From positions 1-40,773 of the forward strand of contig JAAYTA010000032.1 in the NCBI GenBank assembly GCA_012518185.1: 40,773 nt of DNA. The letters run 5' to 3'. The position numbers were made by a program, and so were the translations under genes. The stretch is from Methanobacteriota archaeon. GTDB lineage: Archaea; Thermoplasmatota; Thermoplasmata; Methanomassiliicoccales; Methanomassiliicoccaceae. How positions within the stretch are numbered: position 1 is the first letter of the stretch; each line of letters begins with the position of its first letter. This document shows, in pieces, positions 1 through 7,908 of this stretch. A model generated the notes under the pieces. It had not been told where the DNA came from and made no database searches. It saw only the letters and a list, made by a program, of their open reading frames with translations.

Positions 1-134
1 ATCGTCGTATCGATTAGTCGGGACGTGTAAAATTCAGCGAATATTTCATCACACTTATGAAGTGCTTGAAGTGCTCTGACACTCATGTCTTGAGGCCTGG
101 ATAATCCTAAACCCACAAATATTAATTGACCCAT
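1..134 (-). CDS. dphB: Diphthine synthase, N-terminal part (cut by window edge)
   Basis: The minus strand opens with ATG at 134 and stays open to the window edge, giving about 44 residues. They begin MGQLIFVGLGLSRPQDMSV and continue through a stretch rich in Cys/Asp/Glu to EFYTSRL. The GLGL glycine loop followed by the EFYTS block is the usual N-terminus of the SAM-dependent diphthine synthase (Dph5/DphB), which methylates the modified histidine of elongation factor 2 in the cytoplasm. A second in-frame ATG at 137 overlaps the ATG of the divergent trm5 gene. No intergenic space exists between the two genes, so each promoter must lie inside the other gene. The rest of the gene lies outside the window. 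Confidence 0.85.
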   Translation of the reverse strand, partial: MGQLIFVGLGLSRPQDMSVRALQALHKCDEIFAEFYTSRLIDTT

Positions 135-135
135 C

Positions 136-1164
136 ATGACCACCGTGTGTGCTTTATGTCTAAAGGTGCCGAGGGGTGAAGCCGAGTCCACCCGTAAAAA
201 GCTTTTAGAGCTAAATCTCTTAGATATCGGTAGACGTATCCGTAGTGATGGCGACACTATATTGATCCCTGTCCTATCTAAACAGGCGAAAAAATTAGGA
301 TATAAACTAGCCGATGAAGAGTTAGAAGTTCGTGAAGTAGCCGAGACAGATTATCGAAAGATCGCCAATGTTCCCGAAGACATTAGGGAACGTCTTCCAT
401 CATCATTCGATGTTGTTGGAGATGTCGCAATAATGCGATTAGATGAAGACCTAGTTCCATATGCGGGCAGGATAGGCGAAGCACTAATGATGACATTTCC
501 TAGGCTGAGTACGGTAACACTAGATCAAGGAGTCAAGGGTGAACTACGAGTGCGCGATGTAAGAGTAGTTTCAGGGGAACCTTATACTGAAACAATACAT
601 CAGGAACACGGTATTCGCTTGAAAGTAGATCCTGCCAAGGAATATTTCAATCCGAGATTAGCCAATGAACGAATGCGGATTGCTTCATTAGTCAGGCCCG
701 GGGAAAAGATAGTGGATATGTTTGCAGGTGTAGGTCCTTTCTCAATAATGATTGCTAAGCATGCTGAGCCTGCTATAATTTATGCAATGGATCTTAACCA
801 CGATGCAGTTGAACATATGAGGGAAAACATCCGACTGAATAAAGTGGAAACCATAGTACCGTTAGAGGGTGATGCCGTAGAGTTATTATCGGGCATAGCA
901 TCGGCAAATCGCATTATAATGAACTTGCCACACTCTGCTAGGGAATACTTCGCCGATGCATTGGTTAAGTTAACCATGGGTGGAGTGATCCATCTATACG
1001 TCATCTGTGAAAGGGATTCAATAAATGATGTCGCTATTGATCTATCTATAGAATCCAAAGGGATGGGTATGCGTATAGGTCTAGAGCGCATTGAAGAACT
1101 AAAGACATATTCACCGACTATGAGTGTCTTTTCTCTAGATATCCGACTTTTGAATTGGTGCTAA
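136..1164 (+). CDS. trm5: tRNA (guanine(37)-N1)-methyltransferase Trm5
   Basis: Class I SAM-dependent methyltransferase of 342 residues that makes m1G37 in tRNA and prevents frameshifting. An N-terminal D1-like domain (about residues 1-70) is followed by the D2/D3 core. Visible are the SAM-binding block DMFAGVGPF at 194-202, the acidic end of the next strand (AMDL, 217-220), and the NLPH signature at 263-266 that takes the place of NPPY in Trm5. FNPRLANERMRIA at 171-183 is the usual segment before the SAM site. The length fits archaeal Trm5b. The ATG at 136 is kept because the family pattern (xLKVPRGEAExxRKKLLELxLLD) starts at once. It converges with the dUTPase gene, and the two overlap tail to tail by 30 bases. 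Confidence 0.93.
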   Translation: MTTVCALCLKVPRGEAESTRKKLLELNLLDIGRRIRSDGDTILIPVLSKQAKKLGYKLADEELEVREVAETDYRKIANVPEDIRERLPSSFDVVGDVAIMRLDEDLVPYAGRIGEALMMTFPRLSTVTLDQGVKGELRVRDVRVVSGEPYTETIHQEHGIRLKVDPAKEYFNPRLANERMRIASLVRPGEKIVDMFAGVGPFSIMIAKHAEPAIIYAMDLNHDAVEHMRENIRLNKVETIVPLEGDAVELLSGIASANRIIMNLPHSAREYFADALVKLTMGGVIHLYVICERDSINDVAIDLSIESKGMGMRIGLERIEELKTYSPTMSVFSLDIRLLNWC

Positions 1165-1632
1165 TGTTATTCCATTCTGCTCTTGATAATTACCACTTCT
1201 CTTGTCGTATGTGAGAGATGCCTCCGAACATAATGTTTCGAACACTATTTGCACAAATCTCGAGTCAATAGGCAGTTCAAGTGACATATCGGACATATTA
1301 ATAGCCATGAATGTTAACGTCCCCCTGAATCCTGCATCCACCTTGCCTAGACCAGCAAGCACACCTCTCCGCATCCATGATGTTCTAAGCCACAATTGAC
1401 CTGCTACATCAGAGGGAAGTTCCACTCGCTCTCTTGTTGATACAAAGAACATAGCTCCCTTTGGAATTATAGCCACTCCATCTTGGACTGTAGATTGCAC
1501 AGACGGGATTGAAACCTCAGCCACTCTCAGATCATATCCGTTGGGTGTTAAGGAAGCTTCTGAATAGTTAGTAATGATCATATTTTTTGAATCTATACGT
1601 CTAATTATCTCATGGTCAGGTAATACGCACAT
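1135..1632 (-). CDS. dut: Archaeal dUTPase (dCTP deaminase-like family)
   Basis: Hydrolyses dUTP to dUMP and diphosphate, keeping uracil out of DNA. The protein (165 residues from this start) has the common dCTP deaminase/dUTPase fold: LTPNGYDLRV near the N-terminus, LRTSWMRRG, KVDAGFRG, and SGNYQ near the C-terminus. The catalytic Glu that dCTP deaminases carry two residues after the GxxT strand is Met here (TLTFMAIN). That is the pattern I know from archaeal dUTPases such as the Thermococcus type, so dUTPase is preferred over deaminase. The ATG at 1632 gives MCVLPDHEI, the family's usual start. An upstream ATG at 1650 adds six residues and cannot be excluded, because a TATA-like box at about 1673-1684 fits either start. 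Confidence 0.85.
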   Translation of the reverse strand: MCVLPDHEIIRRIDSKNMIITNYSEASLTPNGYDLRVAEVSIPSVQSTVQDGVAIIPKGAMFFVSTRERVELPSDVAGQLWLRTSWMRRGVLAGLGKVDAGFRGTLTFMAINMSDMSLELPIDSRFVQIVFETLCSEASLTYDKRSGNYQEQNGITLAPIQKSDI

Positions 1633-1709
1633 GAGACTACATCTCATCATTAGATAGAAAACCTGCGCTAATTCATTTATCTAAGAATTGAGTAGATACT
1701 TTTTTCAAC

Positions 1710-2204
1710 ATGACCAATCTCCGCGATGAGCACATGGACCATCTAGTAAGGTTGGATTATGAGGCAAATGAACTCGAACGCCTATGTAATGGAACTAAAT
1801 GCATGATCGTACGTGGACTCTCTGATAGCAGGCCACCTCATAAATCAGTACACGATGGAGATCGTTTATTCTTTGTACAGGAAGGGTGCGAATCTATCGT
1901 AAGAGCAGTAGCTACTGTATGCAATGTAGACAGTACACGACTACTCGATCATGAGACATCAATTATGCGATTGATGCAAAATCAGCGTAAACTAATGCTA
2001 ACTGGGAAACAGTTCCAGAAATGGGGCGGTCATCGATTCATGGTATTTGTAGAAGTAAAAGACGTTGAGCGCCTAAATCTATTTTTAGTGGATCCATTGA
2101 TACTGGGATCTGATGGCTGGGCGATCATTGAAGATATTTCACTGCTGAAATGTCAATCTCTACCGACAGCTTTACACGAGTCTGGCGCCCAATTACAGAT
2201 ATAA
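1710..2204 (+). CDS. ASCH/PUA-like domain protein, function unknown
   Basis: A 164-residue soluble protein. The central part has the look of an ASCH (PUA-like) fold: TKCMIVRGLSDSRPPHK near residues 29-45, then GDRLFFVQEG, then a strand IVRAVATVCNV, and later RFMVFVEVKDVERL. ASCH domains bind RNA or nucleotides in several families, but no catalytic residues can be assigned here, so no function is claimed. A TATA-like stretch at about 1676-1684 lies roughly 30 bases before the ATG, which suggests a leaderless transcript. The gene is divergent from the dUTPase gene and reads into the aminotransferase gene in the same direction, which has its own promoter. Confidence 0.6.
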   Translation: MTNLRDEHMDHLVRLDYEANELERLCNGTKCMIVRGLSDSRPPHKSVHDGDRLFFVQEGCESIVRAVATVCNVDSTRLLDHETSIMRLMQNQRKLMLTGKQFQKWGGHRFMVFVEVKDVERLNLFLVDPLILGSDGWAIIEDISLLKCQSLPTALHESGAQLQI

Positions 2205-2231
2205 TTTAATTTAAAATCGCAATCCTCAATC

Positions 2232-2239
2232 ATTATAAT
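2232..2239 (+). promoter_or_regulatory. TATA box for ilvE
   Basis: ATTATAAT is centred about 34 bases before the ilvE ATG at 2270. A start of transcription about 25 bases downstream would fall near 2261, leaving a leader of under 10 bases. No clear Shine-Dalgarno site precedes the ATG, which fits near-leaderless initiation. Confidence 0.45.
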
Positions 2240-2269
2240 GCACCGTGACAAGAACAGTCATTCGTAAAT

Positions 2270-3370
2270 ATGACCTCAGCTTTACCCTTTTGGACGCGTG
2301 GCGATACTGTGACGATAAACACTCATAGAGTTGAGGAAAGCAGGATAGGCGGGGTCGATTTTGACCATCTTAGTTTTGGGACAACTTTCTCCGATCATAT
2401 GTTCAAGATGGAGTATTCTCATGGGGCATGGCAGGAGCCTAAAATCGTTCCATATGGTCCCATACAAGTAATGCCTTCCTTGAGCACCCTACACTATGGA
2501 CAGACTGTATTTGAAGGATTGAAAGCATTCCGAAACAGAACTGGCGGAGTTAATATCTTCCGCCTAGATAAGCATGCTGAACGAATGAGGCGCTCTTGTG
2601 AAAGAGTATGCATTCCAATGGTCAGTAAAGAACAATTTATACAAGCAGTGGAGACTCTGATAGACATCGATCGTCAATGGGTCCCTAAAGCCCGAGGCAC
2701 TGCTCTATACATTAGGCCTCTGATATTCGCTAGTGAGTCCTATATTGGAGTTAGAGTTTCTGAATCATATACATTCTTTATAATGACTTCACCAGTGGCA
2801 GCATATTTCAAAGAAGGTCTCAATCCTGTCAAGCTGATGACTTCGGGCAGTTTTGTTAGAGCTTGTCCTGGAGGACTAGGAGAAGCCAAGACTGCAGCTA
2901 ATTATGCTTCCTCATTACTCCCACAAGCTGAAGCTAATCGTATGGGATATTCTCAAGTTATCTGGTTAGATGCTCTTGAGAGTAAATATATTGACGAGGT
3001 GGGGACCATGAATATAGCCTTCATAAAAGATGGAGCTCTTATCACGCCACCACTTGGAGGAACAATACTCCCTGGTATCACTCGCAATAGTGTGCTACAA
3101 TTGGCTCGTCATTGGGACATGACAGTAGAGGAAAGGCGCATCTCTATTGATGAGGTTATGAACTCTGTTGAAGATGGAAGTATGACCGAGGTATTTGGTA
3201 CTGGCACAGCAGCAGTCATATCTCCAGTTGGGGAAATCCATCACCAGGGCAAGACCGTGGTTGTTAACGAGGGACGTATTGGTCCTATATCTCAGAAATT
3301 ATATGATACAATCACAGGAATACAATATGGCGAATTAGACGATCCATTTGGATGGGTACGAACAGTCTAA
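2270..3370 (+). CDS. ilvE: Branched-chain amino acid aminotransferase
   Basis: PLP enzyme of fold type IV that transfers amino groups between glutamate and the 2-oxo acids of Val, Leu and Ile. The 366-residue protein is of the longer, eukaryote-like BCAT class. It shows LSFGTTFSDHMF near residue 35, MPSLSTLHYGQTVFEGLKA at about 69-87, GGLGEAKTAANYASS with the probable Schiff-base Lys near 212, a GTILPGITR block, and EVFGTGTAAVISPVGEI near the C-terminus. It is transcribed alone between the ASCH-like gene and the cobalamin operon. The first 30 residues are not conserved, so the start could lie slightly downstream. Confidence 0.93.
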   Translation: MTSALPFWTRGDTVTINTHRVEESRIGGVDFDHLSFGTTFSDHMFKMEYSHGAWQEPKIVPYGPIQVMPSLSTLHYGQTVFEGLKAFRNRTGGVNIFRLDKHAERMRRSCERVCIPMVSKEQFIQAVETLIDIDRQWVPKARGTALYIRPLIFASESYIGVRVSESYTFFIMTSPVAAYFKEGLNPVKLMTSGSFVRACPGGLGEAKTAANYASSLLPQAEANRMGYSQVIWLDALESKYIDEVGTMNIAFIKDGALITPPLGGTILPGITRNSVLQLARHWDMTVEERRISIDEVMNSVEDGSMTEVFGTGTAAVISPVGEIHHQGKTVVVNEGRIGPISQKLYDTITGIQYGELDDPFGWVRTV

Positions 3371-3502
3371 CCAAACTACTTATTTCTCCTACTTTTGCAG
3401 AAAGTATACTTATTTTTCTGAATCTAACACTGTGTATATTTTTCCATATTCTATGATGTAGAATAAGCTTTAGGCAATCTTAATATATTCTATCCGGCAT
3501 TT
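3371..3502 (+). other. Noncoding gap after ilvE with T-rich tracts
   Basis: I see no ORF or RNA gene here. Several short T runs (around 3380-3415 and 3430-3445) directly follow the ilvE stop and could act as a factor-independent archaeal terminator, which needs only oligo-T on the nontemplate strand. The promoter element of the btuF operon begins right after. Confidence 0.3.
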
Positions 3503-3527
3503 CATATTAGTTGGATATATCGTCCAA
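3503..3527 (+). promoter_or_regulatory. btuF operon promoter with operator-like inverted repeat
   Basis: The inverted repeat TTGGA-N7-TCCAA (3511-3527) has its centre inside the TATA-like ATATAT (3515-3520). Transcription would start near 3542, leaving a leader of about 20 bases that holds the GGAG ribosome site (3550-3553) eight bases before the btuF ATG. A third half-site TTGGA lies at 3548-3552 and could pair with TCCAA in the DNA sense. The same 25-base element recurs in front of cobT (13588-13612, minus strand) with 20 identities. A site covering the TATA box is expected to work by blocking TBP, that is, as a repressor site. The regulator is unknown. Confidence 0.55.
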
Positions 3528-3561
3528 TTCAATCAGATGAAGTCGGATTGGAGACAAAAAT

Positions 3562-4899
3562 ATGGTTAAAAGTCGCAAATTAATTGCCATATCTCTGGTA
3601 GCAATATTAGCAATCGCCATTGGAGCAACAGCATTAATAAGTCTTCAAGGCGAGTCAGCCGGTACTTACTGGAAGGAGTGCCCCGCGGTCAAGAATAATA
3701 ATATATTTTATCTGCAAGGCCAGGGCGAGAATATATTTAATCGCCAATCGGTCAGGACAGTCGATGCCATTCAGATGATGGCTCAAATACTACATCCTGA
3801 TCTTTATGATACCAAAGTGCCGCATGATCCTATTGGAGGAACACCAAATATAATTGGCGATGATTACGCTGAATACTTACCTCCCAGATCTGAACATAAG
3901 ATCTATGAAATAGGCGAAGTATTGGAATCAAAGGATGCATCAGGAAAAACTATCAAGTTGGAAAAATCTCCAGAACGAATAGTATCATGCACTCCAGGCC
4001 TTACTGAGATGATATATGCTCTAGGTCTTGGAGATAGATTAGTTGCTGTAACTGATTATTGTGACTACCCAGAAGAAATATTGGATCGTGTCGGCGCTAA
4101 TGATATAAAAAAAATAGGTGGATTCTGGGATCCAAATTATGAGATGATTATCGATGCTAGTCCTGATCTAGTATTGGTAGATTATGGTACTAATGAACAT
4201 AAGCAACTCGCCGATAAACTCAGTGATGCCGGAGTGCCAGTTGTGCAAATGTTTGAGCAAGAAGATCTCGCCAGTGTGTATGATAATTTAGAATTATTGG
4301 GCAAGATAACAGGGACATCTGATACTGCTAATGAAATTATAGGCACTACCAAAGATACCATTGCTCAGATTAAGGATGCAGTTAGTGAGAAGGAGGTCCC
4401 AACAGTACTTTATGTGACATATGTAGAGGAACGATTTACAAACGCCTACGTATCGGGCGGCGGTACTGCTGTTGATGAGTTGATAAGATTGGCAGGAGGG
4501 AATAATATATTCGGAGATGAATCAAGTTGGTTCGCACCATCTAGTGAGCTATTGATAGACAATGTGAAAAACATTGATTATATGATAATTACTAGCATGT
4601 ATTCTCCCACGGCTGCTGAGGAACTAAATAACTTCCTTCGCTCTGAGCCCGTTATGAATAATGATCCCTCAGCAATGAATGATAGCACACTATGCTTACA
4701 GGCACAGATCGAAAACATGTTCAACTATCAATCAATCATGGCAGTTGATGCAATTCAGAATATAGCCAAAACCACACACTCGGCACTTTCTGATACTAGT
4801 ATGCTCGACACATCTAGTGAGGCAGCAATCAACATAAATGACAATCGTCATGTGGGTGACTCATATCTTGGGACAAGGTGTGTAAAAGAGTCATCTTAA
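3562..4899 (+). CDS. btuF: Corrinoid ABC transporter substrate-binding protein with duplicated terminal module
   Basis: Surface-anchored binding protein of the BtuFCD importer (445 residues). Residues 7-29 are a hydrophobic anchor with no lipobox Cys. The class III binding-protein domain starts near 118 (SPERIVSCTPGLTEMIYALG) and runs through GGFWDPNYEMIIDASPDLVL and AYVSGGGTAVDELIRLAGG. Oddly, residues 35-83 (YWKECPAVKNNNIFYL, then an NRQSVRTVDAIQMMAQILHP block) look like the last segment of a BtuF and recur at 378-411: 18 of 34 aligned residues are identical (50-83 against 378-411). The N-terminal copy keeps the typical Trp and AVKNN, while the C-terminal copy has lost them. It is first in an operon with btuC and btuD, 21 bases before btuC. 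Iron-siderophore binding is the main alternative, but the cobamide genes downstream argue for corrinoids. Confidence 0.85.
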   Translation: MVKSRKLIAISLVAILAIAIGATALISLQGESAGTYWKECPAVKNNNIFYLQGQGENIFNRQSVRTVDAIQMMAQILHPDLYDTKVPHDPIGGTPNIIGDDYAEYLPPRSEHKIYEIGEVLESKDASGKTIKLEKSPERIVSCTPGLTEMIYALGLGDRLVAVTDYCDYPEEILDRVGANDIKKIGGFWDPNYEMIIDASPDLVLVDYGTNEHKQLADKLSDAGVPVVQMFEQEDLASVYDNLELLGKITGTSDTANEIIGTTKDTIAQIKDAVSEKEVPTVLYVTYVEERFTNAYVSGGGTAVDELIRLAGGNNIFGDESSWFAPSSELLIDNVKNIDYMIITSMYSPTAAEELNNFLRSEPVMNNDPSAMNDSTLCLQAQIENMFNYQSIMAVDAIQNIAKTTHSALSDTSMLDTSSEAAININDNRHVGDSYLGTRCVKESS

Positions 4900-4920
4900 G
4901 CCGTATAGCGGGTCCCAGCC

Positions 4921-6000
4921 ATGATTGGATTTAATAAAAAAGGAGATCATGAATTGGATAACACGATGGTAAGCCGGGCGAAAGCCAAATTAGCGATGGT
5001 GCTAACCATCGGACTCTTATTTCTCTTCATTTTTTTAGTGATTTCATGGTCTCTAGGAGCTGTAGACATAGCATTCATTGATACACTGGGATATCTAAAG
5101 AATATATTAGTCAACCTCGGTCCGGATAGTTCCTCTCCACATGAACAAATAATATGGGATAGGGTAGTACGTTCGGTAGCTGTCATTGGTGTAGGTATTG
5201 GACTGTCTGTATCAGGTGTAGTTATGCAGGCCTTAATACGAAATCCACTCGTCGATCCCTACATTACTGGCATCTCCTCTGGCGCTGCCCTTGGAGCCAC
5301 ATTATCTCTTCTAGCAGGCGTTTCGATAATCTCACTATCTGGATTCACTACACCTATAGCTGCTTTTATTGGAGCCATTGTGGCTTTTTTTATTACCATG
5401 AGTCTGGCTGAAGCGACTGGTGGCCGCTCAACTAATTATGTGCTTAGTGGCGTAATAGTTGGAATAGCAATATCCTCATTCACTACGATTATCATCGTAT
5501 TCAGTGAAAGTAAGCGTCTCCACGGGGCACTTTTCTGGCTCTATGGATCTTTCTCTTATATCTCCTGGACCGAAGCACTTCTGATAATATTGCCTGTTAT
5601 GATATTATCATTTGTTCTATTAATGTTCACTAGAGAACTAAACGTCATCCTTCTGGGTGATGAACACGCGCGCCATCTCGGACTGAACGTTAAACGCTTC
5701 AAGACGCTTTCAATACTAATTGTTTCAATCCTTACAGCAATCTCAGTCGCCTTTTGTGGAATCATTGGATTCTTAGGTTTGATAGTTCCACACTCGGCAC
5801 GTATGCTCGTAGGAGGAGATCATCGTTTACTCATACCAGCATCCATAGTATTAGGTGGAAATGTCCTTCTCGTAGCGGATATATTTGCTCGCATACTATT
5901 TCGACCAATGGAGCTCCCCATAGGGGCTATAATATCGATGGTGGGTGCTCCATTCTTCATTTATCTCATGATCAAAAGGGGGAAAGGATATGGCGGTTGA
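4921..6000 (+). CDS. btuC: Corrinoid ABC transporter permease
   Basis: FecCD/BtuC family permease of 359 residues with about ten hydrophobic segments from residue 24 to the C-terminus. Family landmarks are GVVMQALIRNPLVDPYITGISSGA around 99-122, the coupling-helix region ARHLGLNVKRFK near 250-261, and CGIIGFLGLIVPHSARMLVG around 280-298. It forms the membrane channel through which BtuF-delivered corrinoid passes, driven by BtuD. The first 30 residues are charged and not conserved, so the ATG at 4966 (residue 16) is a possible alternative start. Its end overlaps btuD by 11 bases. Confidence 0.93.
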   Translation: MIGFNKKGDHELDNTMVSRAKAKLAMVLTIGLLFLFIFLVISWSLGAVDIAFIDTLGYLKNILVNLGPDSSSPHEQIIWDRVVRSVAVIGVGIGLSVSGVVMQALIRNPLVDPYITGISSGAALGATLSLLAGVSIISLSGFTTPIAAFIGAIVAFFITMSLAEATGGRSTNYVLSGVIVGIAISSFTTIIIVFSESKRLHGALFWLYGSFSYISWTEALLIILPVMILSFVLLMFTRELNVILLGDEHARHLGLNVKRFKTLSILIVSILTAISVAFCGIIGFLGLIVPHSARMLVGGDHRLLIPASIVLGGNVLLVADIFARILFRPMELPIGAIISMVGAPFFIYLMIKRGKGYGG

Positions 6001-6790
6001 CAATACAATATCATTAGAAATTGATGGCATACGTTTTGGATATAATGGATCCGATCTCCTGAACGATGTTCAATTCACAGCTCAAAGCGGGGAACTTATA
6101 GGATTAATCGGACCTAACGGCTCGGGTAAGAGCACATTACTTCGACTAATAAATGGCATACTTAAGCCTAGACTAGGCACCATCATGATGGAAGGCCATG
6201 AGCTTGATAAGCTAAAAGTAGATGAAATTGCCCGTATATGTGCAAACGTGCCTACTGAATTCTCTGAAGATTTTAATCTATCAGTTCAAGAATTAGTTGC
6301 ACTTGGAAGATATCCGTTTTCTAAAAACCTATGGTGGGATACTAGTGAGGATGAGAATTTAGTAATGGAGGCAATGAAAAAATATGGAGTATATGACCTC
6401 CGAGAACGTCGCTTTTCAGAATTATCATCGGGAGAGGGTCAGAGAGTATTACTCGCCAAGGCGATGGTACAATGTCCTAGAGTCATGCTAGTTGATGAGC
6501 CATCGGCACATTTAGACTTACGATATAAGTTAGAAGTTATGGAACACCTACGAGAGATGCTCTCAGAAAATGTAACTATTGTAATAGCATCGCATGATCT
6601 CAACCTGCTAGCCAAATATTGCGATAAAGTAATGATACTCTCCAAAGGAAAGATTGTAGCTATGGGTACGCCGGAAGAAGTTATCACTCCGGAGATAGTG
6701 GCTGAAGTATACGGCGTAGATGTTATAATCATCAAAGATGGTGATGGCATATTCGCCATACCGCGTAAGACTAGGAGGGAGCAAGTGTGA
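5990..6790 (+). CDS. btuD: Corrinoid ABC transporter ATP-binding protein
   Basis: ATPase of the BtuFCD importer, 266 residues. Walker A GPNGSGKST is at 41-49, the signature LSSGEGQ at 145-151, Walker B VMLVDEP at 165-171, and the H-loop His in SHD at 201-203. The segment FSEDFNLSVQELVALGRYPF is typical of FepC/BtuD-type subunits, the Q-loop position being less standard (NVPTEF). The ATG lies within btuC and the stop overlaps the next gene by four bases (GTGA), so translation is probably coupled. A short C-terminal extension follows the ATPase core. Confidence 0.93.
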   Translation: MAVDNTISLEIDGIRFGYNGSDLLNDVQFTAQSGELIGLIGPNGSGKSTLLRLINGILKPRLGTIMMEGHELDKLKVDEIARICANVPTEFSEDFNLSVQELVALGRYPFSKNLWWDTSEDENLVMEAMKKYGVYDLRERRFSELSSGEGQRVLLAKAMVQCPRVMLVDEPSAHLDLRYKLEVMEHLREMLSENVTIVIASHDLNLLAKYCDKVMILSKGKIVAMGTPEEVITPEIVAEVYGVDVIIIKDGDGIFAIPRKTRREQV

Positions 6791-7908
6791 TAGATAAGGC
6801 AGTCAGGCCAGAGATACGTTCAATGACTCGACCTCGCCATGGTGGAGATGTATGGAATGATCTCAGCGTTAAGGATTATAGCTCCAATATCAATCCATTC
6901 GGTCCGCCCTCTATGCTAGGACAATACATCTCCGAGGCAGCCATTGATTTACATTGCTACCCTGACGATAGTTGCACCCAGCTGAAAGATGCTATCGCCT
7001 CCCATTATGAAACGAATGTGGAAAACATCATAGTAGGAGCTGGATCGTCTGAATTGATCCGCCTATTTGCTGAAGTATTCATTTCCAGGGGCGATCGAGT
7101 AGTGATGCCATCTCCTACGTTCTCCGAGTATGGATTTGGATGTAATCTAATGGGTGCGGAGTTGATTGAGTACACCCTACCTCGCGAACAGAATTTTGAT
7201 CTGAATGTCACTGATTTATCAAACCAGTTGAGTGGTGCTAAAGCTGTCTATGTATGTAATCCCAATAATCCAACGGGCCGAATGACAGATAAGAATGATA
7301 TTCTTAGATTGATAGAAGAGGCGGCTCGAAAGGAGACTTTGGTATTTCTCGATGAGACTCTCTTGGAACTCTCATCTCGATCATCGGAATTATCACTCGT
7401 TTCTGAAGTAGAAAATTATGAAAATCTATTCATAATAAGGTCATTCACCAAATCCTTCGCCATGCCAGGCATAAGAGTTGGGTATGGATTCGGTTCTAAA
7501 GAAATGATAAATTATCTAGAGGCAGGCCGTCTCACATGGAATTTGGGAATAATTGAACAAAGAGTCGCCATACGCCTAATTGAGGAAGAACAAGATCATG
7601 TTGCTGCGGCAGTTAACATGTTAGATGAAGAGAAGCTCCGAATGCATTCTAAGGTGGAGAGGTTAATGGGCGAAGTCCCTATGCCTGATTCCTACTTCTT
7701 CTTTGCTCCTCTTAACCATTTAGGCATATCGTCTTCCGAATTCCGATCAGCCATGCTTAGACATGGTGTATTAGTGCGCGATTGTTCCTCTTTTGGAAAT
7801 ATATGCTCCCAATATACGAGATTCTGTATCAAGACTCCAGATAAGAATGATGAATTCTTAGATGCACTTTCTAGAGCTATCGACGACATAGGTGAAGGAC
7901 GGTTATGA
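6787..7908 (+). CDS. cobD: L-threonine-O-3-phosphate decarboxylase (CobD-type)
   Basis: PLP enzyme of fold type I, 373 residues, GTG start inside the btuD stop. CobD makes (R)-1-aminopropan-2-ol phosphate, the linker between the corrin ring and the nucleotide loop. The N-terminal RHGGDVW and YSSNINPFGPP (about 17-41) set CobD apart from the related histidinol-phosphate aminotransferase HisC. The PLP Lys is K222 in RSFTKSFAMPGIRVGY, and the NPNNPTGR motif is at about 158-165. A separate, typical HisC is encoded at 26280-27332, which strengthens the assignment here. It overlaps cbiB by 17 bases. Confidence 0.88.
   Translation: MIDKAVRPEIRSMTRPRHGGDVWNDLSVKDYSSNINPFGPPSMLGQYISEAAIDLHCYPDDSCTQLKDAIASHYETNVENIIVGAGSSELIRLFAEVFISRGDRVVMPSPTFSEYGFGCNLMGAELIEYTLPREQNFDLNVTDLSNQLSGAKAVYVCNPNNPTGRMTDKNDILRLIEEAARKETLVFLDETLLELSSRSSELSLVSEVENYENLFIIRSFTKSFAMPGIRVGYGFGSKEMINYLEAGRLTWNLGIIEQRVAIRLIEEEQDHVAAAVNMLDEEKLRMHSKVERLMGEVPMPDSYFFFAPLNHLGISSSEFRSAMLRHGVLVRDCSSFGNICSQYTRFCIKTPDKNDEFLDALSRAIDDIGEGRL

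Noticed and set aside
1135-1632. dCTP deaminase
   Set aside because: The catalytic Glu of deaminases is Met here, and the C-terminal SGNYQ motif and overall spacing match archaeal dUTPases.
3371-3561. Cobalamin riboswitch before btuF
   Set aside because: No B12-box sequence is visible, the predicted leader is only about 20 bases long, and the inverted repeat overlaps the TATA box and so acts as DNA rather than RNA.
3562-4899. Frameshifted or chimeric btuF pseudogene
   Set aside because: The frame is open for 445 codons with a sound anchor, full binding-protein core and normal spacing to btuC; the repeated module is in frame.
6787-7908. Second histidinol-phosphate aminotransferase
   Set aside because: The RHGGDVW and SSNINPFGPP motifs and its place between btuD and cbiB mark it as CobD; a typical HisC exists at 26280-27332.
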